The notes under the pieces: generated by a model | The model's input: only the letters and a program-made list of their open reading frames with translations | Databases searched by the model: none | Told to the model about the DNA's origin: nothing | Shown here: in pieces, positions 32,573 to 44,473 of the stretch | Numbering within the stretch: position 1 is the stretch's first letter | How the letters are laid out: every line of letters starts with the position of its first letter | Made by a program: the position numbers and the translations under genes | Source of the DNA: Oscheius dolichura | Taxonomy: Eukaryota; Nematoda; Chromadorea; Rhabditida; Rhabditidae | Length of the DNA: 64,000 nucleotides | Direction of reading: 5' to 3' | NCBI GenBank assembly: GCA_932521035.1 | Contig: OW051497.1 | Span: forward strand, 1,674,001-1,738,000

Positions 32573-33668
32573 TTTCTGAACTAGGAAGAGTTTTTATAGA
32601 ACGAGCAGATTAAAAGGGACAAAATAGGAAAATCGTCGAATGTTGGCCCGATCTCTAGGTGGAGGAGGGGCAGCCCGACCGTCACCCCTAGGAAGAACAT
32701 CGATCGAGTGTTTTGGATAAGCAAACATTGCGCCAGCCTCTGTGCCTCTGTGGGTAACGGGTGCGCTAAGCAATGGCTAGGAGTTGTTTTGAGTTCTACA
32801 ACCAATTCAGGCGACGTGGCATATATTTTGGCTAGTTTCCGAAGGAGTGAACTACAAAAGACGTTAAGAAGCGTCTCTAGAATGGGCAAGACAGTATCTA
32901 TATGAGTTGTTAGCGATTACAGGTTCGGTAGAGGCGTGGCTACAACCATTGCGACTGTCAGATACGCCTACCGCACAGTGGATAAACAATACAGTCGTTA
33001 TCACCACACCTACTACTTCGGGCGGTTACTTCTTTCTTTTCTACAGTAACCTCTTCATTTTCTCTCCTTTCGTGGTTTTCTAGAGTGAATCATTTTCCGG
33101 GCCGCTCTCCTAGGCTCTCAATTTACCTTGATCAAGATTCTTTCCACTCCAGGAGGTCTTGCTCAAAGCCACAATAAGCCCACAGTTGATAAGAACATTT
33201 GCTTTAGTAGTTTGTCTTTTTAAAGTTCGTGTCTTCAGCATTTCACGCTCAATTACCCACTGCGAACTCTCCTTGCACCGGCAGTGTTTACAATTCCCCG
33301 TGTCGCTGCCATATGGCACGGGCCATCCTGATCAGGTGGAGGAACAGCTTCGAGGCAGCAGAAGCACTTGCTAAACGCACGACCGAAAACGATCACCTTC
33401 TTGTATTTGTAGCTACGATTTGTGAGTCAGGTGGAGGCTAGAAATCGGAGGGCATAAGGATAGTAACCAGGTTGGTCTCTTTATTTTCCTTTCTTTAGTT
33501 CACTTTCCTTCTTGAAACGTCCTCCCCGTCTTGAAAAAGTAATGGGCAAGTATGCCGGACCCCGCAACCGCTCCTTGCAGATTGATAACCGAATTACCCA
33601 CGGCTGCAATAAAACTCCGTACTAGCATTTCCTGCTTTGCTAATTATAACCAATTCACACGACTTTTG
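32573..33668 (+). other. Mostly intergenic; possible short exons near 33.3-33.6 kb
   Basis: Two coding-looking stretches occur on the plus strand: MARAILIRWRNSFEAAEALA with KRTTENDHLLVFVA (33313-33424) and FLKRPPRLEKVMGKYAGPRN to a stop at about 33626, followed by AATAAA. No intron I tested joins them in phase, so I do not call a gene. Confidence 0.3.
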
Positions 33669-34017
33669 ATGTCACAACGTAAAAAAGATCCTTTCATCGA
33701 CCGCCTAGCCGCCATAGAACGCGTTTGAATAGTGGGACCTTTCTCAGAAAAAGTAAAAACGGAGGCTGATTGCGGAAGCAAATTGACCGAACTCTATACC
33801 TTATATCACATGCCAAGGAAAAATGATGGAGACATCAAGACACAACCTACCGTTCTTTGGGGCGGGTATTTTGGTATTTTGTTTAGAAAACGCTTTTCGT
33901 TTATTTTTTACTGCTTGTAAAATGAATTAGCTCGAAGATCAACCGGTCTGCACCTTCCGCGAGATTTTTCAAAAGGCTGCTCAAAAGATCAAGAATGAGG
34001 TGACCACCTTCCTGTGA
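33669..34017 (+). CDS. Small unknown protein, spliced, with an early alternative reading
   Basis: Best model: ATG at 33669, 10 bases of coding, a 54-bp intron (GTAAAAAAG to GAATAG, 33679-33732), then a body through TEADCGSKLTELYTLYHMPR and PTVLW or PT, and a last exon encoding LEDQPVCTFREIFQKAAQKI to a stop at 34015-34017. Reading the first intron straight through also looks coding (KKDPFIDRLAAIERV) but meets a TGA. The product is about 70-75 aa, soluble, no known family. Confidence 0.4.
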
Positions 34018-35102
34018 GCCATTTTGTATGGGAAAGTTATAATTGTTCAAGGAAAGCTGTGACGTTTCTTGATAGCAGACGTAGTTGCATATTCTCTTTG
34101 CTCCTTGTGACATCTTCCGTTCTATCCTAATTCTCTTTCTTAATTCTCTCTCTCCCTCTCTTCCATCCGTTTCAGTTTACATGATTTTCATACTCATCCT
34201 CCCGTTATCCTGCTCATGTTCCCACCAGTTCAAACACAATCCCGCGTCACATTTATCTCCGGCACACCTCATCCTGATCTCCTCCCCCTGCTTGTTCTCA
34301 TTAAAGTTTTCTGAACATTGGCGGATTAGCGGGTCTGGGACAACTTTAATCCCCGGGAAGAGATTGCCAGCCTTTCTGGGATGAATACATAGATATTAAT
34401 AGGTTCAAATCATAGTTCTGAATTCTCATTTAGCGCGAAAGAACAGTGCCAGCGCCTTGCACCATTAATTATTTATCACCCTCGTAATACGTGTTCAGCT
34501 TGCTGCTACTGGCCATCCCTTCCCTTTATTTTATCCGCCGTTTCAAATAAAGATGAGCACAGAAAGATACAGAATTATCCAGGCATTCTCTTCCTCGTCT
34601 CTCCCCAGCCGTACAAATTTGTTCTATTGAGGTGTCAGAGACCATTTCTTATCTAATTGAGTGCGCCATTTACTAGTTCCATTGGGTTCGAAAATGGGGC
34701 GTAATTAATTCATGTGGGAAAAGGATACGCTGTGCACATGATACACCTTTGTAGAGGATGATGTTTTAAAAAGAGGGGGAAAGGGATTAGGAAGGATTAC
34801 GGTAACGAATCTTTATAAGGGCGGGTAAGGGGGAATTGCCCCATTGTGCCGTGTTCCGCGGTACAACGTTCAATCAGCAAAACAGAGTCGCCTTCTCAGA
34901 TTAGTGCCCTTATTTTTTACCTGAGTGTTTCAAAACCGTTAGATCCAGCTTTCCCCAGAGAATTCCAAAAAGCGTTTCTTTCTTAAAATGTCTCCAAAAA
35001 CGAGAATCCTTATGATCTTGGCTAATCCTAAGATCCGTCTTTGAGAAAGTTAAGGGCTTTTGTCCCGATGTTAGTACCCGTTACTTGAATAAGCTCTTTA
35101 TG
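34018..35102. other. Intergenic, nothing seen
   Basis: AT-rich, pyrimidine-rich near 34.1-34.3 kb. No exons recognised on either strand. Confidence 0.4.
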
Positions 35103-35398
35103 TTAAGTTCCCAAGATGCAAAATGACATAGAAAGTCCATTAGGTTCAACTGTGCGCGGCCGAGTGAGCACAGATCCCACAATCGTCGCCCCCTTTTCAT
35201 TACCGTACATTGCCTTCAATTGCTCTTTGGAAATCTTTCCATGCGTATATGGGTGGGTTGGTTTTCGATCTAGGTAATGCCTGAAAAGGGTGGAATACCT
35301 CCTCCTCGTGGCTTTTTCCAAAAGTTAATCCGCCATTTGCACCTGTTTATGTGAATCCGCTCTGTTCCCTTCGAAAATAGCTGTCTATTCCTGATTTC
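35103..35398 (-). CDS. Terminal exons of an unrecognised gene
   Basis: Two exons (35398-35343, 35280-35103) join in phase across a 62-bp intron with a GTGCAA donor and TTTTCAG acceptor. They encode EIRNRQLFSKGTERIHINRH then YLDRKPTHPYTHGKISKEQL and a tail ending GLSMSFCILGT. The start is not visible upstream. No family recognised; it may be the remnant of a larger gene. Confidence 0.42.
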
Positions 35399-36599
35399 CT
35401 AACGGAAAAAATGACAACAATTGGAATAAGTTCAGCCCATTCATGAACATTTCTTCACACGTTTCCCACTTTTTTGTTTTGGTTGGGTTCAGTTCAGTTG
35501 AGAACACATTAGCATTCACGGGTTTCCAAACGGATTAAAATGCACATGAATACAGGATCACAAGATGATTCAGGGAACAGGATATTTATAAATTCTTGTA
35601 GGAAAAAATCCCCCCTCCCTCATGATTTTCCACTTGATTGCTAGATTTAAATGCGCAGCCGGAAATTCAAAAGTCTGCAAGTGGAAGATTATATCCACCC
35701 CCTTCCCCGCCAACCCTTGAGCATTAAAACCTATACCCCGCCATGTTCCAAATCTCCCGACAACCAATTTACGATAATCCGTCTAATAGAATTGTTTAAT
35801 TTGATATTTCTACGCGTGTCTTTGGAGTCGGTGAACCTTTTCCGGGAAATTAATTATCGGGTGGTAAGTTAATTTATACTTGTTGACACTTGTCCCGGAA
35901 TATAGGTTTTATGGACAGTAGTTTTGTAGGAAGTGGCCCTCCCCCAATGATAAAGACTTTTCTTTGTGCAAACATATCACTTATTCGCTGGCATAAACTA
36001 GAAACCAGAATGATTCACCTTCACCTGTTACCAATATTTTTGTGTTCAGAAAACGCGTCATGTGTCTGACGTTTCCTTATTATCCTATGAAATAATTAGG
36101 CATTTCTTACACATAAGAAATTTAACAAGAAAATCATGGGCACCAACTTCAGTGACAATTTTTTCCCCCGTTCTTTCTTGACCACCTCTAATTATGCATT
36201 TATCCTGCTTCCTTTTCTAATGTATAACCCAACGTTTATGCCCTAACGCTCCTTGGAAACACCAATGAGCCAACAGTTTCTCTTTTAGTACTGAGGTTAG
36301 GCGGTAGGATAAGAAGCTACCGTAGTTACATCCCGGACAAGAGTTCCCACTTATACGAGCTACTGTTTCCAATAGAGCGGGTTTTACGTCGTTGATGAGA
36401 TAATCTCCTTGACTGTCTGTACAGATGTTTTAAAATGTGAAAAACAGAAAACAAACGCTGAAAGCTTTCACCCACGTATAACTCATATGATTATCCGAAT
36501 TCGGATAGAACCCTTCTAGCCTTCTTACATTCAATAGGTTAATGTAGCCCACTTGACATCTCTTTTTGGTAATTCTTCGAACTATCTTATCTTTTCCAG
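35399..36599. other. Intergenic, nothing seen
   Basis: AT-rich spacer; upstream part of the minus-strand fragment and promoter of the nuclear receptor presumably lie here. Confidence 0.4.
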
Positions 36600-38380
36600 A
36601 TGGAGACCCCACTGCCTGTCACAGCAATTCGGAACAATGACCTGTGTGTAGTTTGCGGAAGTGATGGCGCCCGAATCCACTACAATGCCTTGACTTGTGG
36701 TAGATGCAGGGTCTTCTTTATCCGCTATGCCAAATCCCTAGGGCTTCCTCTAGTCTGCATGAAGGGTGGCAATTGCAACGTTACTAGAGGTAGACAACTG
36801 GAATACCTTACATAACACCTTTGCAGAAGGAGGAGAAAAGTGCGCTGCTTGTAGATTCAAGAAATGCTTGAATAATGGCATGAATCCAGAAGGTAACTGC
36901 TCTTTTCGGGGGAAACAAAGTATTCTTTCTAGAGGTTGGTCTAAATCGAAGATTTCCCAATTCCATGACTTTTATAAGCAAGGGAGTAGCATCCAGGGCA
37001 ATGGTAACCCCTTATAGTTGGCAAATAATAGCCTTCTCTTTCAGATGAAGCTCCATCTTCCTGTCACAGTAAACTACAACAACGCTGAATTCAAATTGAA
37101 AGCTCGTATAGAATCAGCCAAGCTATTACAGAAGTGGAGAAAGTCGGTATCTTCCAGGCCCGCTAATTAAAATCTTAAGAGCAGACAGTCCAAATGAAAT
37201 CAAGGATGGCTTCGAAGGCAACCTCTCCCTGACCTTGCGAGAGCTGCTAAACCTTTCGCAAATAAAACCAATGAATTATGTAAGTTATCCCGGAAATTTC
37301 ACGACGACCTACCGTATTCTCTCAAAAACAACCTCGGATTAGCTAAGCCATTGAAAATAATAGATCACAAAACATTCATTAGAGGGATTACGGTAGTCAG
37401 ATGGCACGAAGGGCACTTTCTTTCGTAATGAAGAGCTTATAAAAACCTCGTGGGTAGGGCCAATGGAGAGAATAAAATTTCGAGATCCCCCGCTTTACGG
37501 AAATGGTTCTAAAAATTCCTTGTAAAACCAAATGTATTCGGTTCTAGGCTCAAGAAGTCTGGATCTTTTTGAATGACTTCCTATGAGAAAATATTCAGCA
37601 AATTAAGAAAGTCACCTCCTTACCTCAACAAGCCTTTGCAGTTCCATTTTGACAATTCATCAGACGATAACAAGGACAAAGAGCTCTATGGATGGCGACA
37701 CTACCGCATGATCCTCGCTTTTGTCAACTTCCTCCGCACCTCCGACTACTTCACTTGCTTGGACATTTATGAGCAGGAACGTCTGGCCCAGCACAATTTC
37801 GTCGATTTTATCCTACTCACAATGGCTTACATCAAATGGGAACAGAACATTTCCTCTACTGAATATGTTGAGATGAGGAAGAAAAGCCTTTTAACAGGAG
37901 CAGATAGCACTTTGTAAGAGTTACAGTAACCTGATAATTTCTCAATTTCAGCGGCGATTACCACAGGAGCATGTTCCTGGAAATGATGACGAAAGACATT
38001 GAACCGCGATTGAAAGGACTCAAACCCGATTGCTTTGAATTTTCATTGGTTAAAATGATCGCCATGTTTTCGAGCCGTAAGTTCCAGACACGTTCTTTGA
38101 AACGGATCTTTCAGCCGTTGGAATCACCTTTGACGTAAGCCAGCAAATCAACTTTGCCAAGGAGACCTACGCCATCGGGCTGGGAAACTACGTCCAGTTC
38201 GCTCATCCAGACTTGACACATGACGAACACTTCCTGAGGGTCAAGTCTCTTTTAGAAATAGTGTCGATTGTGAAGAGCACGGCGACAAGGATAGCTCCCT
38301 TTTATTCCCAATGCGTTGTGCTAGACTACGGCGGAATGAGGGGCAATTTGACTTTTGATCTACATTTAAGGAGCTATTAA
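36600..38380 (+). CDS. Nuclear hormone receptor (nematode NHR family), hinge exon frame uncertain
   Basis: The start lies right behind CTTTTCCAG. The DNA-binding domain spans two exons and has both C4 zinc fingers: C-V-V-C...CGRCRVFF, then CNVTREGGEKCAACRFKKC and GMNPE. The ligand-binding domain is spread over later exons: RHYRMILAFVNFLRTSDYF, ERLAQHNFVDFILLT, FGDYHRSMFLEMMTKDIEP, GITFDVSQQINFAKETYAI and LLEIVSIVKSTATRIAPFY. Later junctions (37914-37952 and 38080-38115) keep phase. In the hinge exon (37046-37280) the frame reads into TGA and then TAA, while a different frame carries PLIKILRADSPNEIKD. No intron choice I tried repairs it. So the gene is either a young pseudogene or carries a sequencing error. 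These are DNA-binding transcription factors. Confidence 0.8.
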
Positions 38381-39028
38381 AGAGAAATTGTACAAATTTA
38401 CGTATGTATTATTTATTTTTAATTTGTAAATTCAGTAATAAACTCTATTTTAAACTTTTATTTCATTGAGAACCCTATTTTTCAATGACAGCACAGTTTA
38501 TAACTTATAGGAAGACAGAAACAAAGAATACCTTTGTATTTCTTCTTTACTACTAAAAATTATTGAAAATCCAACGACAATAGGGTAGATCTGGGCCGAG
38601 CAAGTCGTTTTCTGTGAAGTGGAATGGGTGACACATCCGGGGCAGTTCGTGCCGACGTTGGTTATCTTGCTCCAGTTTTTCTATTGTTAGTCGAGATAGT
38701 CTTGGAGGATGCGATGATATCCTCGAGGGGCGTCTTAAATGTTTTGAATCCGTATTAATTGAGTGCGATTTACCGTTTTTTCAGTGCATCCATATTTTTC
38801 TTGATTCAAAACGGATTGATTCTGCTCGTTCATGGGCTTGACCAGTTTCAAAAGTCGAGAAAATCCCTCTGGCTTAATGTCGCTTCGCTTCTTTGTTCAT
38901 CTCCGCTTCTGCTTTGCTTTTGTAAGGTCAGCGCTTCTCTCATAACTAGAAAGGTCATTTCCCCCCTTTTCTTTCGTCGTATTATAAATTGTATTAATAT
39001 TTGTTTTAAGAACAGTTTCATTTTCAGA
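38381..39028. other. Intergenic, nothing firm
   Basis: Polyadenylation signal of the receptor near 38437. An upstream exon of the next gene may exist before 38928 (GTAAGG donor) but cannot be joined with confidence. Confidence 0.35.
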
Positions 39029-39606
39029 ATGCCAAGAAAGTCCGCCGTTGCCGAAGAAACTCCAACGCGCGCAGCCAAGGCGAGCATGCCGCTCTACCCC
39101 TCTTGCTCCTATCCGCCGTCGTGTCCGACGTCCTCGTGCCGTCACTCCTACTCGTCTTCCGCTACCAAAAATAGAAGAACTGGCACGTAAGGAGCAGGAA
39201 GAACTATTCAATAAAGTGAGTTCTGCCATTTATCACTCCTATTCAAATTTTTAGGTGAACCCGATTGAACAGGTCCAGCTGTGCCGGAATAATTGTGACT
39301 TATTTGTTTCTCTCGGAGGAGCCAAGACCACGACAGTGGATCAGTTGATTGAAGCTGATGATTATAGGCAGAAACAAAACGAGTACTGGGTTAGTTTTTT
39401 GCAAAAATAACATTAACTTTCTTAAGGGCTTCCGAGCCAAATTTGAAATAGAGTACTGTGCCGACAAGAAGATCTGGATTACAATGGGAAACTTGCCGGA
39501 TATGAAGAGAATGATGGAGATGGAAGAGAAGGGAGTCAATTGGATGCTGATGGTGGTATCGGACTGGAAGGTTGTAGGAAGGAAGTTCAATGAAATCAAG
39601 TGGTGA
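39029..39606 (+). CDS. Unknown basic protein, three exons, 5' frame unclear
   Basis: Exons ending at 39215, then 39255-39389 and 39427-39606, agree in phase. They encode a basic, Arg/Pro-rich stretch (APIRRRVRRPRAVTPTRLPL), a helix (KIEELARKEQEELFNK), then VNPIEQVQLCRNNCDLFVSL and an ordered C-terminal part ending WKVVGRKFNEIKW. The only nearby ATG (39029, right after TTTCAG) opens a different frame (MPRKSAVAEETPTRAAK) that itself looks like a nuclear-protein start. A one-base shift near 39.05-39.10 kb or an unseen upstream exon would explain this. Family not recognised. Confidence 0.55.
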
Positions 39607-39720
39607 ACGAGTTCACTTTTATTTAAAGGAACTCACCTGTGTTTCGAATAATAAATTGTAGTTAATATTTCTCTAATCAGTTCTACAAGCAAGAGTTGTC
39701 ACAATTCTCTTCAACCTGTC

Positions 39721-40012
39721 AAAAGGAGAGCAATAGAAACTACTTAACCACCGCCTGGTCAGAGAAGGTTGTCTGATCTATTCCGCCTTTCTGGCCCCAC
39801 AACATTTCATCCTACGAGGAGCTGCCGGCCCCCGGCCGAAGTCCGAACTTGTACTTTAATGCCGTTGAGCGTTAAACTTATGGCACAGTCCTCCTTCGTT
39901 AGAAGTTCCGACAAAACGAACTACGTCGATTGGTACTTTCGACCCGTGAGAAAGCATTGAAACTTGCTCTCTGACTAGGCGGCGGTTAGGTAGTTTCTAT
40001 TGTGCTCTTTTT
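39721..40012. mobile_element. MITE-like element with ~45-bp terminal inverted repeats
   Basis: The left arm (39721-39765, with agcaatagaaactac and ccgcctggtcagaga) is complemented by the right arm (39968-40012, with tctctgactaggcgg and gtagtttctattgtgct), with a few mismatches. The ~200-bp interior codes for nothing recognisable. The size and arms fit a non-autonomous DNA transposon. A clean target-site duplication was not seen. Confidence 0.65.
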
Positions 40013-40577
40013 GCCCGGTTCCCCTCCTGTATTGCTCGCTTTTTGCACGGTAAGTGAAATCCTAACCACAGCATTCTTCGTGTTCCACTTTTTCATATAA
40101 TAATTGTACTCTTTTTCTCCCTATTTGCTTGCAAATAGTAATGTCTACCGTTTCACTTGCTTATAAAAAGAGACGCGCTCCCCCAGCCGCTTTCGATCTC
40201 CGCTTTTGCAGTTTTAGCTTTTTTATTCTAATTTTTTATTCTAAACCACTGTGCGATTAGGTTGTTCGTTCAAAAAACCCCTGCCGCAAGAACAGCTTGC
40301 CTTAAAAGTATTTCTTATCGTAATCCTGCTTACTGGCAGATTGCTCTTCTGATTATTTACTCTTCACCAAAACATTCTCCTGAATGAAAGCTGCACACTA
40401 GATTTAGAAAAGATGGGTGCGGTCCCGCATGTTCTAAGCCAAAGCAAACATAGTTCCATGACTATTTTTCCTTTTCATAGTGCGCTATAAGCGCTGGAAA
40501 CAGTCAGCGCAATTTATTGTTATCTTAACCCTCTCAAGTGCAGTTTATCACACCATTGTGCCGGCATTTCGTCTCAG
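40013..40577. other. Intergenic, lectin-gene promoter region
   Basis: AT-rich; TATA-like strings (for example ttataaaaagag near 40160) may be promoter elements. No exons seen. Confidence 0.35.
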
Positions 40578-42026
40578 ATGAAGGGAGTCATTATTTTTTT
40601 CTTATTTTCAAGAGGTTTCAAGAATTTTAGCACCATTATATTCTATTCTTAGGGATTTCTTGCCCTGTTGGCTATACAGACGGAGGAGACGGTAGCTGCT
40701 ACCTCTGGAAGGGGACACCCGAATTTCTCTCCAGAAACGAGGCATATCATACATGCGCAAAGAATAATGCTTACATCCCGGACATTTCCAGCTCCGAAGC
40801 AAATACCGATCTCATAAGCAATGCCGAGCATACAACACTGTGGCTAGGGCTGACCTGTCTCTGGAATTCGGTTGAATCCTGCGTTTGGGACAATGGGCGA
40901 GCCGTGAATTCGGACTCTTATAACAATTTCGAAGGCGGCCGTCCAAATATTGAACACGGCCCCTGCGCTTATATGGATGTTTCAACGGGAAAATGGCACA
41001 GCGCCGACTGTTCTAACGTTGATGTTGGCTATGCCTGCAAGTACACACCGAACATAAACAGTAAGACAGCTAGAGACAACTAGGAAAGAACAGATTGGTT
41101 GGTTCAGTTCCATATTGTGACTTTGGAGACGATTATCCTGATTGCGGCACCTTTCGAGGGAAATGCTACCGAATTCTGGATGCTCGAAACATTGAAGAAG
41201 CCGCTTTCCGCTGCGCTGCCTATAATTCTGTACAAACGTCAATTCATTCCGATGGGGTGAGTAAATCAAAATAGTCAGAAGTAATTATTCTAGGAAAACG
41301 CCTTTATCAGTGGATTGGTTGTGAACTATGCTGGATTTTACAGTCTCCTCTTCCTTGGCATTCAAAATAATGGCACCTGGGTTGATACAACCATAATAGA
41401 CTACACAAATTATGGTGAGTAATACAAAAGGAATCTTTAAATAAGACTTGACCTTTCCTGTGAGCCTACTGAAGTCGTTTGTAGACTACATACGACCTAT
41501 GGATAAATGTATGTCCTTGGTTGTCGACGACCGTGGGAAATGGATCACTTCTCCTTGTTCTGCTGCCAATGCCGTCACAGTTTGCACAAAAGGTCAGTTA
41601 CTTAACCGATAACATCCAGATTATCTGTCAAGCCAATGGAGGTTCATTATAGTTACCGTTTTAGAGAGCTCAACACCGCTTACAACTTTCCCAACCTCTT
41701 TGCCAATTCCTGGTAACACTACTGGGAATTCTTCTTCTTCATTGTCTGGTAAGACTATTCATCCGTATCTAAGCTGCTGAAGAAGTTCACATGAACAGAA
41801 AGATAAGGACTATTTCAGAAAGCACAGCAGCTCCTACACTTGAGCCTACGGAAGGCCCGAGGACTTCAGCATGGCCTGTTGGTTCATCTTCTGCGCCTCA
41901 AATAAAGGTATCTTCTATAGTTAATCCATAGAAAGAATTTTTCAGGCCAAAACGGCATCAAATCCACCTGGATTTCAATTTTACCCATTGCTTCTAATCT
42001 TCCTGGGTATGCTTCTTCGTCGTTAA
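40578..42026 (+). CDS. Membrane-anchored protein with two C-type lectin domains
   Basis: The first exon (40578-40614) encodes a signal peptide (MKGVIIFFLFSR). CTLD1 follows (ISCPVGYTDGGDGSCYLW to GYACKY), then CTLD2 (YCDFGDDYPDCGTFRGKCY to VTVCTK), spread over several short exons. A Ser/Thr/Pro-rich stalk (TPLTTFPTSLPIP, NTTGNSSSSLSES) and a C-terminal membrane helix (FYPLLLIFLGMLL) close the protein. CTLD1 has the W-x-GL core and paired cysteines. It lacks the EPN/QPD and WND calcium-binding motifs (the WND site reads WHS), so calcium-dependent sugar binding is unlikely. Nematode CTLD proteins of this layout act at the cell surface, several in immune responses; that role is inference. Confidence 0.85.
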
Positions 42027-42344
42027 CGTTGAAACTGGCTATCTACAAGCAATGAAATGATCAAACCTAGTATTAATCTGATCTCTGTATTAAAATTTTC
42101 TTAATTTGTGTAACAAGGGGGGAAATAATATTTCTTGCAAATAAATCGAGCATATTTTGATGTGTCTTACCTCGTCGGAATGACTTTGTGATGGCTAGGA
42201 GCTTCATTGTTTTGTCTATCTCCCGCGTTGCTTCTATAAAAGACTCCTCTCCCGACAGTATTCGCCATTCTGTTTCTCTTCTTTCATTTATTGGGAATCT
42301 TTCCTATTAGGAATAGTTTAAAAGGAAAACTTTTGAGTTTTCAG

Positions 42345-44395
42345 CCACCTGAACCATGCAATTGATCCCTGTGATGATTTTTTCGGGCATGTCTGCTCTG
42401 CCGCTCCAGCAAAGGAAGACTACATGCAACGAATGCTTGACATCATGATGGCGGACGTGAGGTATCTGAGTCCCTATTGCTTGAAGACTCTCGCCATCTT
42501 GGAGGTAATAGAAGAAAACGAAACAGGATACCGTTTTTAGCTTGCTGAAAAACAATCACCTGTCACCTTTCCCAATGGCGAGGCGATGAAGGCGAAAATT
42601 GGAGAGATGTGAGTCCTTAAATCTTTGGATCACGTACACTGAACGTATGTTTTCATGCTAGCTCTACAATTCCGGCGCTGAATACGTCTGATTCATGTAA
42701 AAAGCGGTGGAATCTTTCATTTTTGTTGCGAGAGTGACTCTTAGCAAAAATTAAAAGATTCTGGTAGATAATGTCAAGCTATGAAGCCTGTTTCAGCTGC
42801 TCCGCTGACCTCCACCGATGCCAAAAGATCGTCGAGACTTTCAAGAACAAGACAACGGAGTGAGTAGTAAGATTGGGAGAATTACAGTAGAAATTTTCAG
42901 AAGTCTATCCCAGGACAAGATCATCGAGCAAGTCTTCAATGTGACAAAAGGACTCCAAACAGGAGAGGTTAAAGGGCCCATCGACCAACTTGTTACCTTT
43001 TCTGTAATGGTTTGCTACGGAGAGGGAATTTTCAAGTTTGTTCTTTTTGTCTACAAAGCGGGTAAGAGAAGAAATGAAATTAGGAAAACTTAGAAATTCC
43101 CAGAGAAGTGGATGCTGAACCGACAGTCCTTCCCATGATTCAAAAGGCGCGGGTCGACCAGCTGGTGAAGAAATTGAAAAAGATTCTCATCAAACGATTC
43201 GAGGAAAGCATAACCATTGAACATTCCTGTAAACATCTACTTCAGAACACCAAATGGATGCAGAAAAGCTCGACAGTGGAGAAATATCAGAAGTTAGTGG
43301 AAGACATCATCAGAATCCCCTTCTACAACAAGTCTTACAAGCCAATTGCCACCGGATTGGCAAAGAAAATCAACGCAAAGACCAAGGAGTGCCTCTCACT
43401 GGTGTAAGATCTTTTTAGACAAATAACCAAGTACTTTTGCGTCTCTTCTTCTCATAATACAAGGACTGGAAAAAGCTGAAATGATTCTTTATTTTAAAAA
43501 AAACGGTTTCAGGTTCGGCTGGCATGGTATGAAAGCGCATGGCTGCACAGCAATGGCTTTTGCGTACTCGCTGCAAGAGATGAAGCTCGAAGGTAGCATT
43601 GATCTCTCTCCTGCTGCATCTGGACATGCTCGAGGCAAACGCCTTCTACGACCCTGAAAGAAACGTCATCGGAGCCTTCATGCTGACAACGCTTGGAACT
43701 CCTGCTGGAGGAGTAACGGAGGTAGGCCTTGAAAAGAATCCTCTCTCTATATATCCCATAAAATATCAAAACTGTTTCAGTTGGGATCCGTTGGGTGCTT
43801 GCTTGCCCACGAGCTGTCCCATGCCGTTTTCGGAAAGCAGACGGATGTCGAAAGTTTGTCCATTGAAAATCTCAAGTGCATCACAAAACATCGCGAAGAA
43901 GTCTGCTTCGAGCAGCTCTGCCATATGGGAAATACCACTCTCGTTGAGGATGCCGCGGATATTATGGCTCTTGCTGCCGTGTTGGACCTGTTGCAACAGG
44001 AGAAGGGAGAACTGGGCGGAAATCCATCCAGTTTTACCATGGAACAATACTTCTTCTACACCTTGACGGCTACGTTCTGTACCCACGAGGTAATCAGCGA
44101 TAAAAAAAGAAAACAAAATATGTTTTAGCTTGATCATGCTTACAATGCCCTTGGTCAACTCGACAACCATTCTCCACAAAAGGGTAGAATGAACGGTACG
44201 ATATTTATATTTCTCCTGAAGATATTAAATTTTCAGGTCTCCTGATGCATTCTGAAACTTTCCAAAAAGAATTCCAATGCAAGCCAGGTAAGAAGATGTG
44301 GAGAGAGCCGGTAAGTTCCTTCCAGAGGGCGTTAAATCACATATCCTTAGAGCCACTTCTGTCACCTTCTGGGACCAGATGCTGCCCGTCGTTAA
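42345..44395 (+). CDS. Compact M13 (neprilysin-like) metallopeptidase
   Basis: The first recognisable exon encodes HLNHAIDPCDDFFGHVC, the M13 N-terminal signature. Later exons carry ANAFYDPERNVIGAF, then LLAHELSHAVFG with the HExxH zinc motif and EDAADIMAL in place of the usual ENxAD (the zinc-ligand Glu is kept, Asn becomes Asp). The C-terminus has FQCKPGKKMWREP. About 230 residues precede HExxH against 500 or more in neprilysin, so the N-terminal lobe is much shortened. No signal or anchor exon was found, although a TATA-like box (tctataaaagac) lies near 42231. The junction at about 43592-43635 does not keep phase (LQEMKLE to EANAFYDP), so a frameshift is possible. The gene ends with GPDAARR. 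Confidence 0.75.
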
Positions 44396-44473
44396 CTTGT
44401 GAAGAGAATAAAGTCATTTAATCTTGCTGTTCCATTATAATAGAATAGATATTCAGAGTCACATTATGTGGGT

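Noticed and set aside
43766-44179. 137-codon minus-strand frame
   Set aside because: Antisense to the HExxH exon of the M13 gene.
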